Of a DNA stretch of 64,000 bases, positions 10,944 to 22,336 are shown piece by piece. Below the pieces are notes generated by a model. It was not told where the DNA came from. It searched no databases and saw only the letters and a program-made list of their open reading frames with translations. Where the stretch lies: NCBI GenBank assembly GCA_031772625.1, contig CM062813.1, forward strand, positions 768,552,720-768,616,719, written 5' to 3'. Numbering within the stretch: the first letter of the stretch is position 1; every line of letters begins with the position of its first letter. The position numbers and the translations under genes were made by a program. This DNA is from Pinus tabuliformis (Eukaryota; Streptophyta; Pinopsida; Pinales; Pinaceae).

Positions 10944-12397
10944 AGCATCAACCCATACTAGTTTCTCTATATCTTCCTCAAATGAGGATGTTTATGTCTC
11001 TACAATATTTCTCATCAGAGCCATGTAGCCAATGTACCGATCTGGTGACCTCCTCTACCTACGTTGTGATGTGGGTTCTCCCACATTCTCTCTAGCATCC
11101 TATAATAATCTGTCATCTTCCCTGGTTCGCTTCCTTCCTTCTTTGGGTGTCTTTGCTTGAGTGAATGTCTCCACTCTCTCCTCCTATGTTTGTGGCTACT
11201 CCAAAAATTCTCGAGGTTTTTCCTTTTGAGAAAAAATCTCTTAATAAGGCTACAAGTGAAGCCCTCTCTCAAGATAACACCTCATTACCTTCTCCTTGCC
11301 AAACTTCACATCTCGTCTGACCACTATCATCTTGAGGGATGGAAAGTACACATGATAGTTGTGAGGTGTTTATGTGTACCCCACAAATATGCCTAACTCT
11401 GTTGTTAGCTCTAGCTTTTTTCTTGCTTCCTTTGGAAAAATGAAAATAAACTGATGATCCAAAGATCCTAAAGTGTGACACATCTAGTTTCTTCCCTGAA
11501 AAATCTTCCTCCGGTGTACTCATGCCAAGAATCATGTGAGGAATCTTGTTCTACAAATAGATTTTTGTGTTGCACGTTTTAGCCCACAAGTGTAGACGTA
11601 GACTTTGGTCATGCAACATCACCCGTGCTACTCCCACAATACTTTTGTTCTTCCTCTCAGCCACCCCATTCTGTTGTGGGTTATGGGGTGCTATCAAATA
11701 CCATCGAATGCCTTCCTTTGCACAAAAATTTTTAAACTCATTCGACACACACACAACCATTATCACTTCATAGAGCCTTCAATTTCCTGCTAGTCTCTTT
11801 CTCAACAAGTGATTTAAACTCAACAAATTTGGAGAATTTCTGGTCTTTCTTCTACATGAAGTAGATCCAACACTTTCATGAGAAATCATCTACAATTATA
11901 ACATAATACATGTGCTTGGCAATGGAGGCCATCGAGAAAGGTCCACAGACATTAGAGTGGATCCTTTCAAGGATTTTATGTGCCCTGTTGTCCCGATCAT
12001 TGAAGGTGTAGTTTGTGTACTTACCCAAAGTACACCATTTTCATGTATCTCACTGCTCTAATGCTCCTTTGGGAAGGCCTATATAAATATGTTCCATGAT
12101 CTTCAAAGCGCCATGATGCAAATTTCCAAGTCTTCTATGCCATAATTCGCCAACATCTCGACTCTGCACCTTCTCTGCTTTTGTGCTCAATGATGCACAT
12201 TATTCCACATCTAATTTATGGAGGTTCCTCACTCGAACCCTAATCTTCTTCACTTGTACCGTGGTGATATGTCTCATGAAATCCTTCCCTTAGCTAAATA
12301 TCACATCGTAGCCACATTCCTCCAACATAGCTATGGAAACTAGATTCTTCTTTAGACCCAGTATAAACATCACATCCTTGAGCTTGGGAGGGGAGTC
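10944..12397 (-). pseudogene. copia C-A integrase and upstream region
   Basis: The integrase core is visible at 11766-11551 (HNPQQNGVAERKNKSIV, containing the catalytic Glu) and the downstream DFSGKKLDVSHFRIFG block at 11535-11269. Upstream, to 12397, are GAG-pre-integrase and core remnants with stops. The sequence 11272-12397 is also present in copia C-B (27552-28198 joined to 36491-36968), so the two copies overlap by about 1.1 kb on either side of E3. Non-functional. Confidence 0.82.
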
Positions 12398-13391
12398 TGA
12401 AACCACCCTAGGGCTTTGGTTTGAGAACCCCAACAAAGCAGAGGGAAAAATTCAACAAGAAATGCTCAAACAATCATCAAAAATCCTTATTCTACTCAAT
12501 CGTGTAGGAGTGTCCCTACTCAGATGTCCTTCATTTGGGTAGATCCGGCAGGGTGCAAACACTCGGCTTCTCCCAATGTTCTTGAAACCTGAAAATTATT
12601 CAAATGGAACATACACGACAGTAGAAACATAAAGCATATACATGATGTTAACTTTAAATCATATAAATGAATGACTAATTATACATCAATATAAGATTCA
12701 TAAATTAATTACAACATAATTTTGATGCATAAACACATTTCATATCGGAAACATAACATCATTCATTTTTATTGAAGTAAGCTATAAATAAGGTGGAGAA
12801 ATATGACCTGAGTCCTTCTCCAGATGCAAGCAGAACCGTCCTCCAAATGCAAGCAGAATTTTCCTCCAGATCCGTCCTTTCCTGGCCTTCAGCAATCTTC
12901 CTCCATCACCAATACAAGGATATCTCAAGCAAGATGAATATCTATAATCAAGGAAACAAGGGTTTCCTGAAGCTTTGGAGAGTGCAAGAGGCACATGAAT
13001 TCTTTAGACTTGATCAAGGATAATCTCACTCTAGTATCAATATCTCATCCTTTCTCCCTTAAGGCCTTCCCATGGAGGTTTATTTATACCTCTCCAAATT
13101 AGTTTTTCAGTTGGGAAACAGTTGGGCCACTGGCAATAGGAGGTGAGTAACAGGTAAAACCCTTGAACTCCACCAAAAACTAAGGAAATTTATTTTTTTA
13201 AGTGTTTTAACATATTTATGTGGGTTGGATATATGTTGACCCGTGTGAACATGCTTTTATCATGGGGAAAAGTAGCGTATAGGGAATAAAACACTATTTT
13301 TTAGATTTTGGACCAAGTTTGGAAGGAAGGGTTCCCCTAGGCCATAATCAGAGCATCACATCTACCAAGAGTGGTAAATGGTGCTATAACA
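12398..13391 (-). repeat. E3 3' LTR (outer end truncated)
   Basis: Pairs with 26592-27547 and ends in ctataaca beside the polypurine tract. It begins at tgaaaccaccc, nine bases inside the right copy, at the junction with copia C-A. Confidence 0.85.
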
Positions 13392-13406
13392 GATTCCCCC
13401 TAATAT
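13392..13406 (-). other. E3 polypurine tract
   Basis: Minus strand ...attagggggaatc directly before the LTR start TGTTATAG. Confidence 0.75.
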
Positions 13407-16317
13407 ATGAGGTTATAAGGGGTACATGATGGCTGAAATGTATTAAGTGTATGGAAGGAATCATGCCAAGACCTAGGAGGAGCTCACCAGAATTTAGCTT
13501 GGCAAGCCATTGAAAGAGATCAGAAAGAAACTGTTGTCTGAGGCGGGCATACCCATGCTCAGAAATAGTAAAGCATGTCCACATGTTAAGTACAAAAGTG
13601 GATCCAATATGCATACAAGTATAAAGGAACTGGAAATACATAATGGATCATCTGATCATAATCAAGAAAGTACATGGCTAAATATCACATATAAAGAGTT
13701 GATCAATACTGTTGAAGTATGAAGTTGATCACTGAAGCCAAGAAGCTGATCCAAATAGTACTAAGTGAACATGATGGAATAAATGGTACTACACCGCAAC
13801 TCGAGTGTCAGCATATAAGATATCGCTGTAAGGAACTGCAACATATAATGTGGATGGTGTCAACTAGCAGAAACATGAGCAACTGACAAGTGAACCAGGA
13901 CATGTTGATGCAAACCTGAGGTCTTCACTGATCGTTGTGGTACATTTCCACACAATGGGAATGAATGATCTAAAGTCAACCATGTGAGAAATAATTTGAT
14001 TACTGGTCATTGATGTATATCATTAACAAACACAAGAATAATCACTAATAATGATGATGAGAGTCAAGTTACCCAGTACAATCTAACAAGTGTGAATAAA
14101 TGAGTTGCAGTCGAACACTTGAAAGAATCTATCAATCAGGAGAGAATGATGTTTTCCCACTGTCGATAGCGAAGGAAAATGCCACTGATGAATGCAAACC
14201 CTAAGGTAATACCAAATGGACTATAGGTCCCTTTCCCAGAGGAATGAGATGAATTTGATGGGAAAAGATCTGCTAGAAGGAAGGCATTAAGGAATCCTTC
14301 ATCAATCTAGCATGAGTGTAACCCATAGGCCAATAATGTGGAAGGAATCAGATGAACAAAGATGTAGTAACCCAACCGAAGCACGTTTCCGAAGCACAAG
14401 ATGTAGCTAGTGCATGATAGAAACCCTCTGAACCAACCAATAATGAAATCTGACATAGAGGCGAGGAATTCACGAATAGGGTCAAATGGAAACCAAGGCA
14501 CTGCACAAATCCCAATGTGTGATAAAGAAAGTTGATGTCGAACACAAGGGAAACCTCCCAGTCAAAGATCCATGATATTTATTGATGTTGAGCACAAGGT
14601 GACCTATCAATAATCAAAACAGGGTCAGGGTGCGGATCTAGGTCTGCCTCAGAGCAATTTGTCGTAGTCGATAAGGATAAGACCCGCCAGCAAGAAGTCA
14701 ATGGAGACCTTCTCAAACCGGCACAAGCAAAGGACCAATAAACTGATGTGATAACGAGAATGAGGTTGACAACTAGGGATGGCCTACTGAAAAATAGGTC
14801 AAGAGACACCGTAGAGAGGCCGAATTAGGTTTACTTCCCTTGAACAAAAGCAGGACTTGACTGTGACTACAAGGCAACATATGATAAGTTTGTATAAGTT
14901 TGTCATGCAGGAGGCATAAGCAAACTCTCCATATGATTGGAAGAGGTAACCAATCGGAGGAGGACTAACTCGATAACAAGGTTAAGGCTCTCCTAAGTCA
15001 AACTAAAGCCCACCTCAATTGAGGAAAGATTTTCTTTTGAGTGCATTGTTTAAGGGCGACACGACTCACTCTAGCATCCATCAAAATATGGAAATAATGT
15101 CCCGTTCCCACTCTTTTTTTGGAACATATAAATTTTTGTCTTTTTCTTTTATATGAAGCTTGAAAAAGAACAAAATAATGCTATAGTATAGTGGAAAGAA
15201 TGAGTGTCAAAAAAGTAGATGAACTAGTTCCTGGAAGGGGAACATTCCTATGCTCAATGCAAGGTGGTGAAACTGGTCAAGGACACTCAAAGGAATGTTC
15301 TTTCCATGGGAAAAAGGGTGTGTCAAGTTGTAAAGGATAAGTGATTGAAAGGTTGATTTTGCAGAAGACATGGTCGAAAAGTGGCTTAAACACGAGTCCA
15401 AGTGAAGCCAGCTGAAGGCAAAAAGGTACAATGGTCAACGTGCAATGTAGCAGTATAACTCTACACACAGGAGCTTCTAGGGTATAAAGCCAAAAAATAG
15501 TGAAAAAGTAGTGGAATGAGGCTTCAACGCACAAGTCATGGCAGGACTAAAGAGGACTCCCGAGCCTACTCAATATAGCAGCATGGGCAGCCAATGTTAG
15601 CGAGGATCTAACTAAGATGCCCATGTAAAGGATGGCTCTACCATTGCATCATGATTTTTAAAGTCGGCAAGTGAAAATGGTTTGTGAACCAAGATACGAT
15701 GGGGTCGACCCTATGGCTAATGTATCACAGTATGGAGGTTATTATGCAAAATGTAGTGGAAATTGGTATTCCCTAACGTATATGCCAGTAGGAAAACGAT
15801 ACCTGCCATGACGGGTCTACGGTCATGGGACCAAAATGATGTCTCGAAGAAGTCTCCAAAATTTCCTGTAAAGACAACCCAGTCTTGACACTCCATGTTG
15901 AAAGGTCAAAAAGTCCATAAGACAAAAATCAATTTTTGAAAAAATATTTTGTATTTTCCAACTTATATAAGGACTTTTGGACTCACAATTTTTTCATTTG
16001 TGTTTTGAGCAAGGAGCTGTGGAGACAAACTCAAGCAAGCTTCCTCTGACCAATTGAACTGTTCAAATCACTCCAAAACTTCCAGGTAAACCTTATATCC
16101 TACTTTTAATTGTTTGTGATACTTTTTAGATGTTTTTTTCAATTTCTGACCGTGGGAAAATGTGTCAAAAAATTCAACTCTGCATACATGTAGGTTGAAT
16201 TTGGGTAACCCGTGTATACGATGGCCCTACATGTGGTTGTGTGAAAAGGGAACCCGCGTGTGTGTGAGTAAGTCTTAAAACATAAAACTAATGGTTTGAA
16301 ACCTCTTTTTGAACAGG
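13407..16317 (-). other. E3 non-coding 3' region, conserved with E4
   Basis: No credible frame. Blocks here recur at the same place in E4 (29281-30000), for example gaggcgggcatacccatgctcag at 13541 against gaggcgggtattcccatgctcag at 29415, a long block around 13920-14110 against 29610-29830, and gtgaataaa followed by gtcgaac. Order and spacing are kept although no protein is encoded. Confidence 0.6.
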
Positions 16318-17494
16318 ATGACCATCACCTAGAGAGAAAGAGAGCATAGTGCTATAGATAATGAAGTAATGGAGGACCAAAATGCTTTGGATGCTTTAAG
16401 AGGTTGTGGCTTGCTAAATTTTTTTAAGATGCCAAATATGAAAGCCAACACACTATTGCTTGATATTTTGATTCATTACTAGAGCGCAGAGGATGACACC
16501 TTCATGAATGATAAAATGCCCCTAAGGATTGAGATTGAAGATATATACTTTATTACCGATCTTTCCCAAAGGGGAGAGGTGGTACATTTGACTAGCAGGA
16601 CGAGGGGTAGTCTTACTGTAGAAGACTATGTCCACATACACTGTCTCGGTCATCCTAAAAATATTTGAAGTCATATTCCAATCAAACATGTAGAGAGATT
16701 TTCCTTGAAGATTTTACTATTTACCATTGCCAGGGTAAATGACTCAACCGCTTTACATTAGGCCTCACGAGTATCTATGAGGCTCTTAGTGGAATGTCTC
16801 ACCACAGTGTTTGATTGGTGTACACATCTACTGACCAATATGAAGAACCAACTAACCTCCATTCAGAAGGTTCAGACAAATAATTTTGGATATGGCACAA
16901 TATTATGCTCATTCTTCTTTGAGAAAGTACCTGGGCTTCGACCCAAGGTATCATCGACTATCAGTAGCCCTAGAGATCCATGAATGGGTAGATGGGCTGA
17001 CCTGATGAAATGCCTTGGGGGTGGCGATGTGCCCAGGATGACTTTTGACAACAAGTTTTTTGCATGGTGGGATCAACAGGTCATCGCAGTCGATGACTAC
17101 CCCTATGCCGGGATGGATTTCCAAGGAGATCTAGATTTAGTGTTACCACTGAATGCAGCATGGGGTGCCATAGGTAACAATTTTTTAATTTTTAATATTT
17201 TTTAAGTTTTGTTTTGGTTTTTTTAATGAACTTAAAAATATTTTTGATGAGACAAGACACTTACAAAATATATTGATCATGTTTTAGATGTGGGACCAGT
17301 GAGACCTGATAGATTTCCCAGACATAGGCGTCGCGGGAGAGATGCCGAAGGGGCTGCAGCTGAGACAAAGAGAGTTCTTCATGCAGTTTAGAGGAACTTG
17401 GTGAGGCTGACTCACCAAGTACCCATGATAGCCATAGAGGATCTACCCGAGGAGATGCAGTGTCGCATGGTAGGAGTACCACAGGACTGGGTGT
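16318..17494 (+). pseudogene. Antisense plant-mobile-domain-like gene inside E3
   Basis: On the strand opposite to gag-pol, one frame runs from 16318 to 17173 with about five stops (16777-16983 and 16984-17205 are its open pieces). It includes a run like the plant mobile domain: acidic-aromatic start (SAEDDTF), then IEIEDIYFITDLSQRGEVV, and later FDWCTHLL and MTFDNKFFAWWDQQVI. The frame meets GT at 17174, passes a T-rich 114-bp stretch and resumes in frame after AG at 17287 (VGPVRPDRFPRHRRRGRD) to a stop at ~17494, so a spliceable intron is likely. Antisense ORFs between pol and the 3' LTR are known in Tat elements; the plant mobile domain assignment is by eye. Confidence 0.6.
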
Positions 17495-17768
17495 GACTAT
17501 TCTAACGTGTAGCCAATGTTGTTGTTTATTTTCTAGCTACTCATCCTGAGCCAGCTAGATAGATGATCAGATATTTTTATGATTGGACATGATGATGGGC
17601 ATAAGCCCAGATTTTGTAGGGCATTTTGTCCCAAATTTTTGTATATTATTTTGGACACAAACACTCTATCTATATACAAGCGATTTTATGATATATTCAG
17701 ATGACATTTTGATTATTTTTTATGTTTTTTAATTTGATGAATGATTTATATGCCAATCTAATGCTTGA
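17495..17768. other. E3 spacer
   Basis: AT-rich spacer between the end of the antisense gene and the converging end of the additional RNase H. Nothing recognisable. Confidence 0.4.
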
Positions 17769-18249
17769 TTAGCAATAGAATCTGCTAATGAATTTTTTGA
17801 TCGTGGAATGTGGACATATGTGATATAAACAAATGATCAACAATATCACTCTAAAACATTGGTGATACAAATAGGGATCTCGTACCCGATAAGTGTTATT
17901 CAGCTGAGATACCTCCAGTTGTGAGTCTAAATAAACCACTAACGAATCAATACCAAGAGATATTGCTTCGGATAGAAAATTAATAACAACAATATATTCG
18001 ACAATATTATCCGAAGCAGGACCAATACATACTCCTCTCAAAACCATCAACTGGCCAAATGGATAATAAATCACCCAGAACACGGAAGCAAGGTTCCGGG
18101 TATGTCTACTTGCACCATCTGCGAATCCTAGATATACTGAATTTCCCATCAATACTTGCCAAATCAGATAAAAAATATCGACATCACTAAAACTTCTAGA
18201 TAGATATGTACAAACATACAATATATACAAACAAGTGCTTGGTCGAAGC
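17769..18249 (-). pseudogene. E3 additional RNase H, located after integrase
   Basis: A second RNase H-like domain follows the integrase in another frame. YLGFADGASRHTRN carries the first catalytic Asp, SDNIVEYIVVINFLSEAI the Glu and LVVYLDSQLEVSQLNNTYR the next Asp; the fourth acidic residue is not obvious. It differs from the ordinary RNase H at 19386-20081 and resembles the additional (archaeal-like) RNase H known from Tat elements, where it normally sits between RNase H and integrase. Here it lies downstream of integrase, before the 3' region. The frame change after the integrase stop at 18250 may be decay or a separate exon. Confidence 0.7.
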
Positions 18250-19314
18250 CTAAGAAAAGTACTTCTTAAGATAGAGCCCATTTCTGGGCTTCGCCAACTT
18301 GTTTCCTTCAAAGTCAATTAATTCATAAGCCCCCTTTTTCAAAATGCACTTGACTATAAAGGGACCATACCACATAGATGTGAACTTGCCTACCCCTAGG
18401 GTGTCTTTGTCTTGATCGTAGACCAAAACAAGGTCGCCTTCAGAAAAATTCCGAGGACAGATAGCTTTATCGTACTGATTTTTTATCCTTTTCTTATGGG
18501 CTTTGTTTATTATGGTGGCATCTTGACACTTCTCATCAAGATGCTCCAAATGAACAAGGTGTTCCTTGAGACTAGAAGTCTCTGGAAGAAGTTCTACAGG
18601 TATCTTAAGAGAAGGAATTTCACATTCGATAGGAAAGATAGATTCAAACCTATAAACTAGTTGAAAAGGAGTAAAACCAGTGGCAGTCTTAACTGACGTT
18701 CAGTATGCCGAAAGTGTCGGGTACAACATGATGTGCCAATTGGATTGAGCTTTGTCAACTGTCCTTTGCAGGATGATTTTAAGGGACTTATTCACAGCTT
18801 CAACCTACCCGTTGGCTTGAGGATAATATGGAGATGAATGCTCCTACCAGAAGCCCAACTTGAGAGCCAATTCAGACGTCATTTTATTTTGGAAGTGACT
18901 TCCATGGTCAGTGACAATCTCTTTAGGGATACCAAATCATGAAATAACCTGATTGAAGAGAAACAAGGCTGTTATTTCACTATCGTTTTTGAAGGTAGGC
19001 ATGGCCTCATCCCACTTTGTAAATTAGTCTATGGCTACAATGGTGTACTTGTGATTTCCTGCCGAAGGCGGATTACAAGTAGTAAAATCAATGCCCCACT
19101 TTGTAAAAGGACCGACAGTGATAACAAGGAAAGGCAGAGCTGGATGTGCACACGTTTTCCGAGTATAGACTTGACAAGGATGGTATCTTTTGACAACTTC
19201 AATACAATCTTTGAAAATTGAGGGCCAAAAGTAGCCTACTAGCAAAATGTTTTGGGTTGTTGCAAGCCCTGATAAATGACCACCACAAGCTCCACTGTGG
19301 CAATCATTAAGCAC
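18250..19314 (-). pseudogene. E3 integrase
   Basis: One frame with about five stops. Zn-binding start near 19314 (HSGACGGHLSGLATT ... RYHPCQVYTRK, with the second Cys of the CxxC replaced by V-Y), catalytic core WGIDFTTCNPP with the first Asp, then EIVTDHGSHFQNKMTSELA with the second Asp, and NG-stop-VEAVNKSLK with Glu. C-terminal region WYGPFIVKCILKKGAYEL has the GPF-type module. No chromodomain. Several stops look like C-to-T changes in Arg or Gln codons (fGIP, EHSS and VEA contexts). Confidence 0.85.
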
Positions 19315-19385
19315 TGACTAAGCTTCTTCCAAAGTCAAACAATGCCTAAGGATTGAATCAATCCCGTGATGATATAATGTGTCAC

Positions 19386-21025
19386 CTATAATAACATAAT
19401 TTCTTCTTCACAAGGAAGCTCTGATATCATCTCTGCAAATACGAAATATTTCTTTGATTTAGCCGACATGAATTCGAGATCGAATTCTTGCAAAATAAAA
19501 ATCCATCTATTATATTTTCCCCCAATCACTCGACTACTGAGGACAAACTGAAATGGATTGACGGCTACTAAGATGAACATTTTTCGAAGCAGAATGTAAT
19601 GCCGAAGTTGCTGGACAACATGGAAAACTGCCAAAGCCAATTTCTCGATGGGAGAATAGCATAATTCATGGCCTACCAAACCTCGACTTAGGTAGTAGAT
19701 TACATGCTCACAAAAAGCATCGTCTTCCTAAACTAGAACCATACCAATGGTTGATTATGTAGCAGCGAGATAGTAAAGGAAATCTATGCTATAATCGGGT
19801 GGACTCAACAATGGAGTAGAATTGAATTCTTTTTTCAAAGCATCAAAAGATCGTTGCACGAAATCATCCCATAAAAATGGGAGTCCTTTCTTAAGCAAAC
19901 ACATAAATCCTTTTGTAATCTTAGCGTATTTTGCTATAAATCTCCTCAAGGAATTTTCCTTTCCTTGGAGACTTTGAAGTTTGCAAATGGAATATAGGGG
20001 AGGAAACTGCAGTATTGCCTCAATCTTGAAGGGATCAACATAAATCCTAACAACCGACCGGATGTGACGACGAAAACGCACTTATTCAGATTCAACCAAA
20101 TTTGATAAAAACGACACTGTTCAAATACCAACCGAAGGTGTTTAGGATCATCAATTCTCTTTCAAGAACAAGTAGCTAAATCATCCAAATATGCTTCGAT
20201 AACATGTTTGATGTCATGAAAATCATAAGACATGGCCCGCTGGAACGTGGCTCTAACATTTTTAAGGCCAAAAGGCATATTTTTGTATGCAAACGTGCCC
20301 CAAGGACAAATAAAGGTTGTCTTGTGTTGATCTTCTGGACAGATAGTAATTTGATTGTAACCAGAGAATCCATCCATGAATGAAAAAATTTCATTACTCG
20401 CACATTCATCAATAATTTGATCAATAAAGGGCGTGGGGTAATTGTCTTTTGGACAAGCTTTATTGAGGTCCCTAAAGTCGATACATACCCGTATCGTTCC
20501 TTCCTTTTTATCTACATGGACTGGGTTAGAGACCCACTCAGTTAGAGGAACGAGGTATATAAAACCCACCTTAAGCAACTTTTCAACTTCATCTTTTATA
20601 GCTGCTGCTTTTCGAGGATTGACCGGTTGAAATTTTTTACGAATAGATTTAGCGTTTTCGTATGTCTTGATCTCATGCTGGACTATAGATGGATCTATTC
20701 CTGTCATTTCCTCATAATACCAAGTGAACACATCACGAAACTCTTTGAAGAGATCAGTGTAAATTTGAATTTCTTCAGGGGAACAATCAGCTTCGATGAA
20801 GACATTTTCGATTATGTTATGATTCCTAGAGATGTTCACAGGTACAGTTCGTGAGATAATAAACATGTTACCTTTGGCAAAAAACTTTGCTAGTGCCAAA
20901 GGGTTTAAAACTGTATGAACATCACTAGTAGACAGACTTGACAAACTTGACTCAATTTCATGAAAATGAGGGAGGAAATATGAATGATGATGTAAATCAT
21001 CCCATGGTCTATCAACACCCATCAT
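19386..21025 (-). pseudogene. E3 reverse transcriptase and RNase H
   Basis: RT from 21025: conserved blocks LTEWVSNPVHVDKKEGTIRV, CIDFRDLNKACPKDNYPTP, FSFMDGFSGYNQITICPED and MPFGLKNVRATFQRAM, and an intact catalytic box AYLDDLATCS at about 20180. A frameshift follows at about 20160-20130. RNase H continues at 20081-19386 (KGLPFLWDDFVQRSFDALK, then LSRGLVGHELCYSPIEKLAL) with stops. The DGFSGYNQI and YLDD context is typical of Tat/Athila RTs. In life this part copies the element RNA into DNA. Confidence 0.9.
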
Positions 21026-21097
21026 TGCCTCCAGAATTTCTTCCTCAGATGGTAAGACTGTATCTAGGCAATCCTAAGCTGAAGTTGAATCAAGGGT

Positions 21098-21940
21098 CTA
21101 GGCCAGAGCCACATCTCCATCTAACTCCTCTGGTGAGAAAGGAGTAGGATGGGATTCTGCAGAGTTAACGATAGACTGATAAGCGATTTTTGCTGTAGAC
21201 ATGGGGAATGCCATTCCACCTACTTGCCCTCCATCTAATGTGGTAGTAGATGAAGGTAAGGGCCAAGGGTCCGAAAAATAATGAGTTCGAAAGAACTCTC
21301 TTCGAGAAGGTCCCCTAGAGGATGAAATAGCATTGATTCTAGCTAAAGGAGCAGGGAGATCAAAAGTACCCATTAAACAAGAGTAAATCCCAACTCCTAC
21401 ATTCTCAATAGGTTGCTTGGGATTGTCCACTAATGGAACAGTAGATTTAGAAGATGTGTGAGAGTCACCTAGAGAATAATCCATTTGATCGACTCTTACA
21501 ATATTTCCCTCATGTGAAAAACAAAGGACGCAAAATATTGATGAAACTATGACATCAATATCATAAATCCAATTCCTGCCTAAGAGGAGGTAGTTATCCA
21601 GGTTCGCATCTACGATTTCTACCTCAATATTTACCACCTTTCCCCCAACACATATGGGAAAGGCTGAAATAATCCTGTGCGACCTATGAGAATGTTCATC
21701 GAATGTCGTCAATAGAGTCGGTGAAGGAACATCTTGTGATCCAATGGCCTTCCAACATGGCATCAACATCATGCACATGGAAGCTCCCTCATCTATAATG
21801 GTTCGAAATATGTTGGTCTTTTGGTATGTAGACATTATCTGGAAAGCCATATGATGGGGAAGTCTCTTTTTGACATTTGACATATCAAAAGTGAGCACAA
21901 TAGAATTTTTAGGATCTACTGCTCTGATTTCCGAGAGCAA
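21098..21940 (-). pseudogene. E3 protease region
   Basis: Retropepsin-like domain with active-site string FRTIIDEGASMCMMLM (DEG in place of DTG/DSG) and the downstream hydrophobic block NYLLLGRNWIYDIDVIVSS, followed by FSHEGNIVRV. The same domain, including DEGAS and LLGRDYIY, is in the E4 protein, showing E3 and E4 are sister families. It is in the same frame as gag and RT, separated by stops at 22337 and 21098. Confidence 0.8.
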
Positions 21941-22336
21941 AGCACTTCTCTAAGTGGGGCATGGTTGGAGTACCTCTAATATTGAAATAGCACAAGGACT
22001 TTGAGCCAGATCTTATGCAATCAAGTAGTTCTGGGCTACCATAGCATTAGGGTTAATGGTTGAGTGCTTCGTGGAGCCTTTCAGCATCTAAGGTATAGAC
22101 TCAATAGAGGGCCTCTCAATATGGAGTGGCTATGAGGCATCAAAAGCAGACTTAGCCTTAGATGATTCCATTTCACCATAACCACGTGATTGCATAGCGA
22201 TGTCGATATGTGAGCTCATCATATAAACATTTGATGAATTGTCCCCTTCCTGGTTGCCCCCTATGGGGGTACCAGCATTAGAATTTGCGCCAACAAGTAC
22301 TTTCTACCCTTGGGGAAAAGGGTTAGTGAGAACATC

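Noticed and set aside
14307..15534. Short minus-strand frames in the E3 3' region
   Set aside because: Overlapping, motif-free and absent from the matching region of E4.
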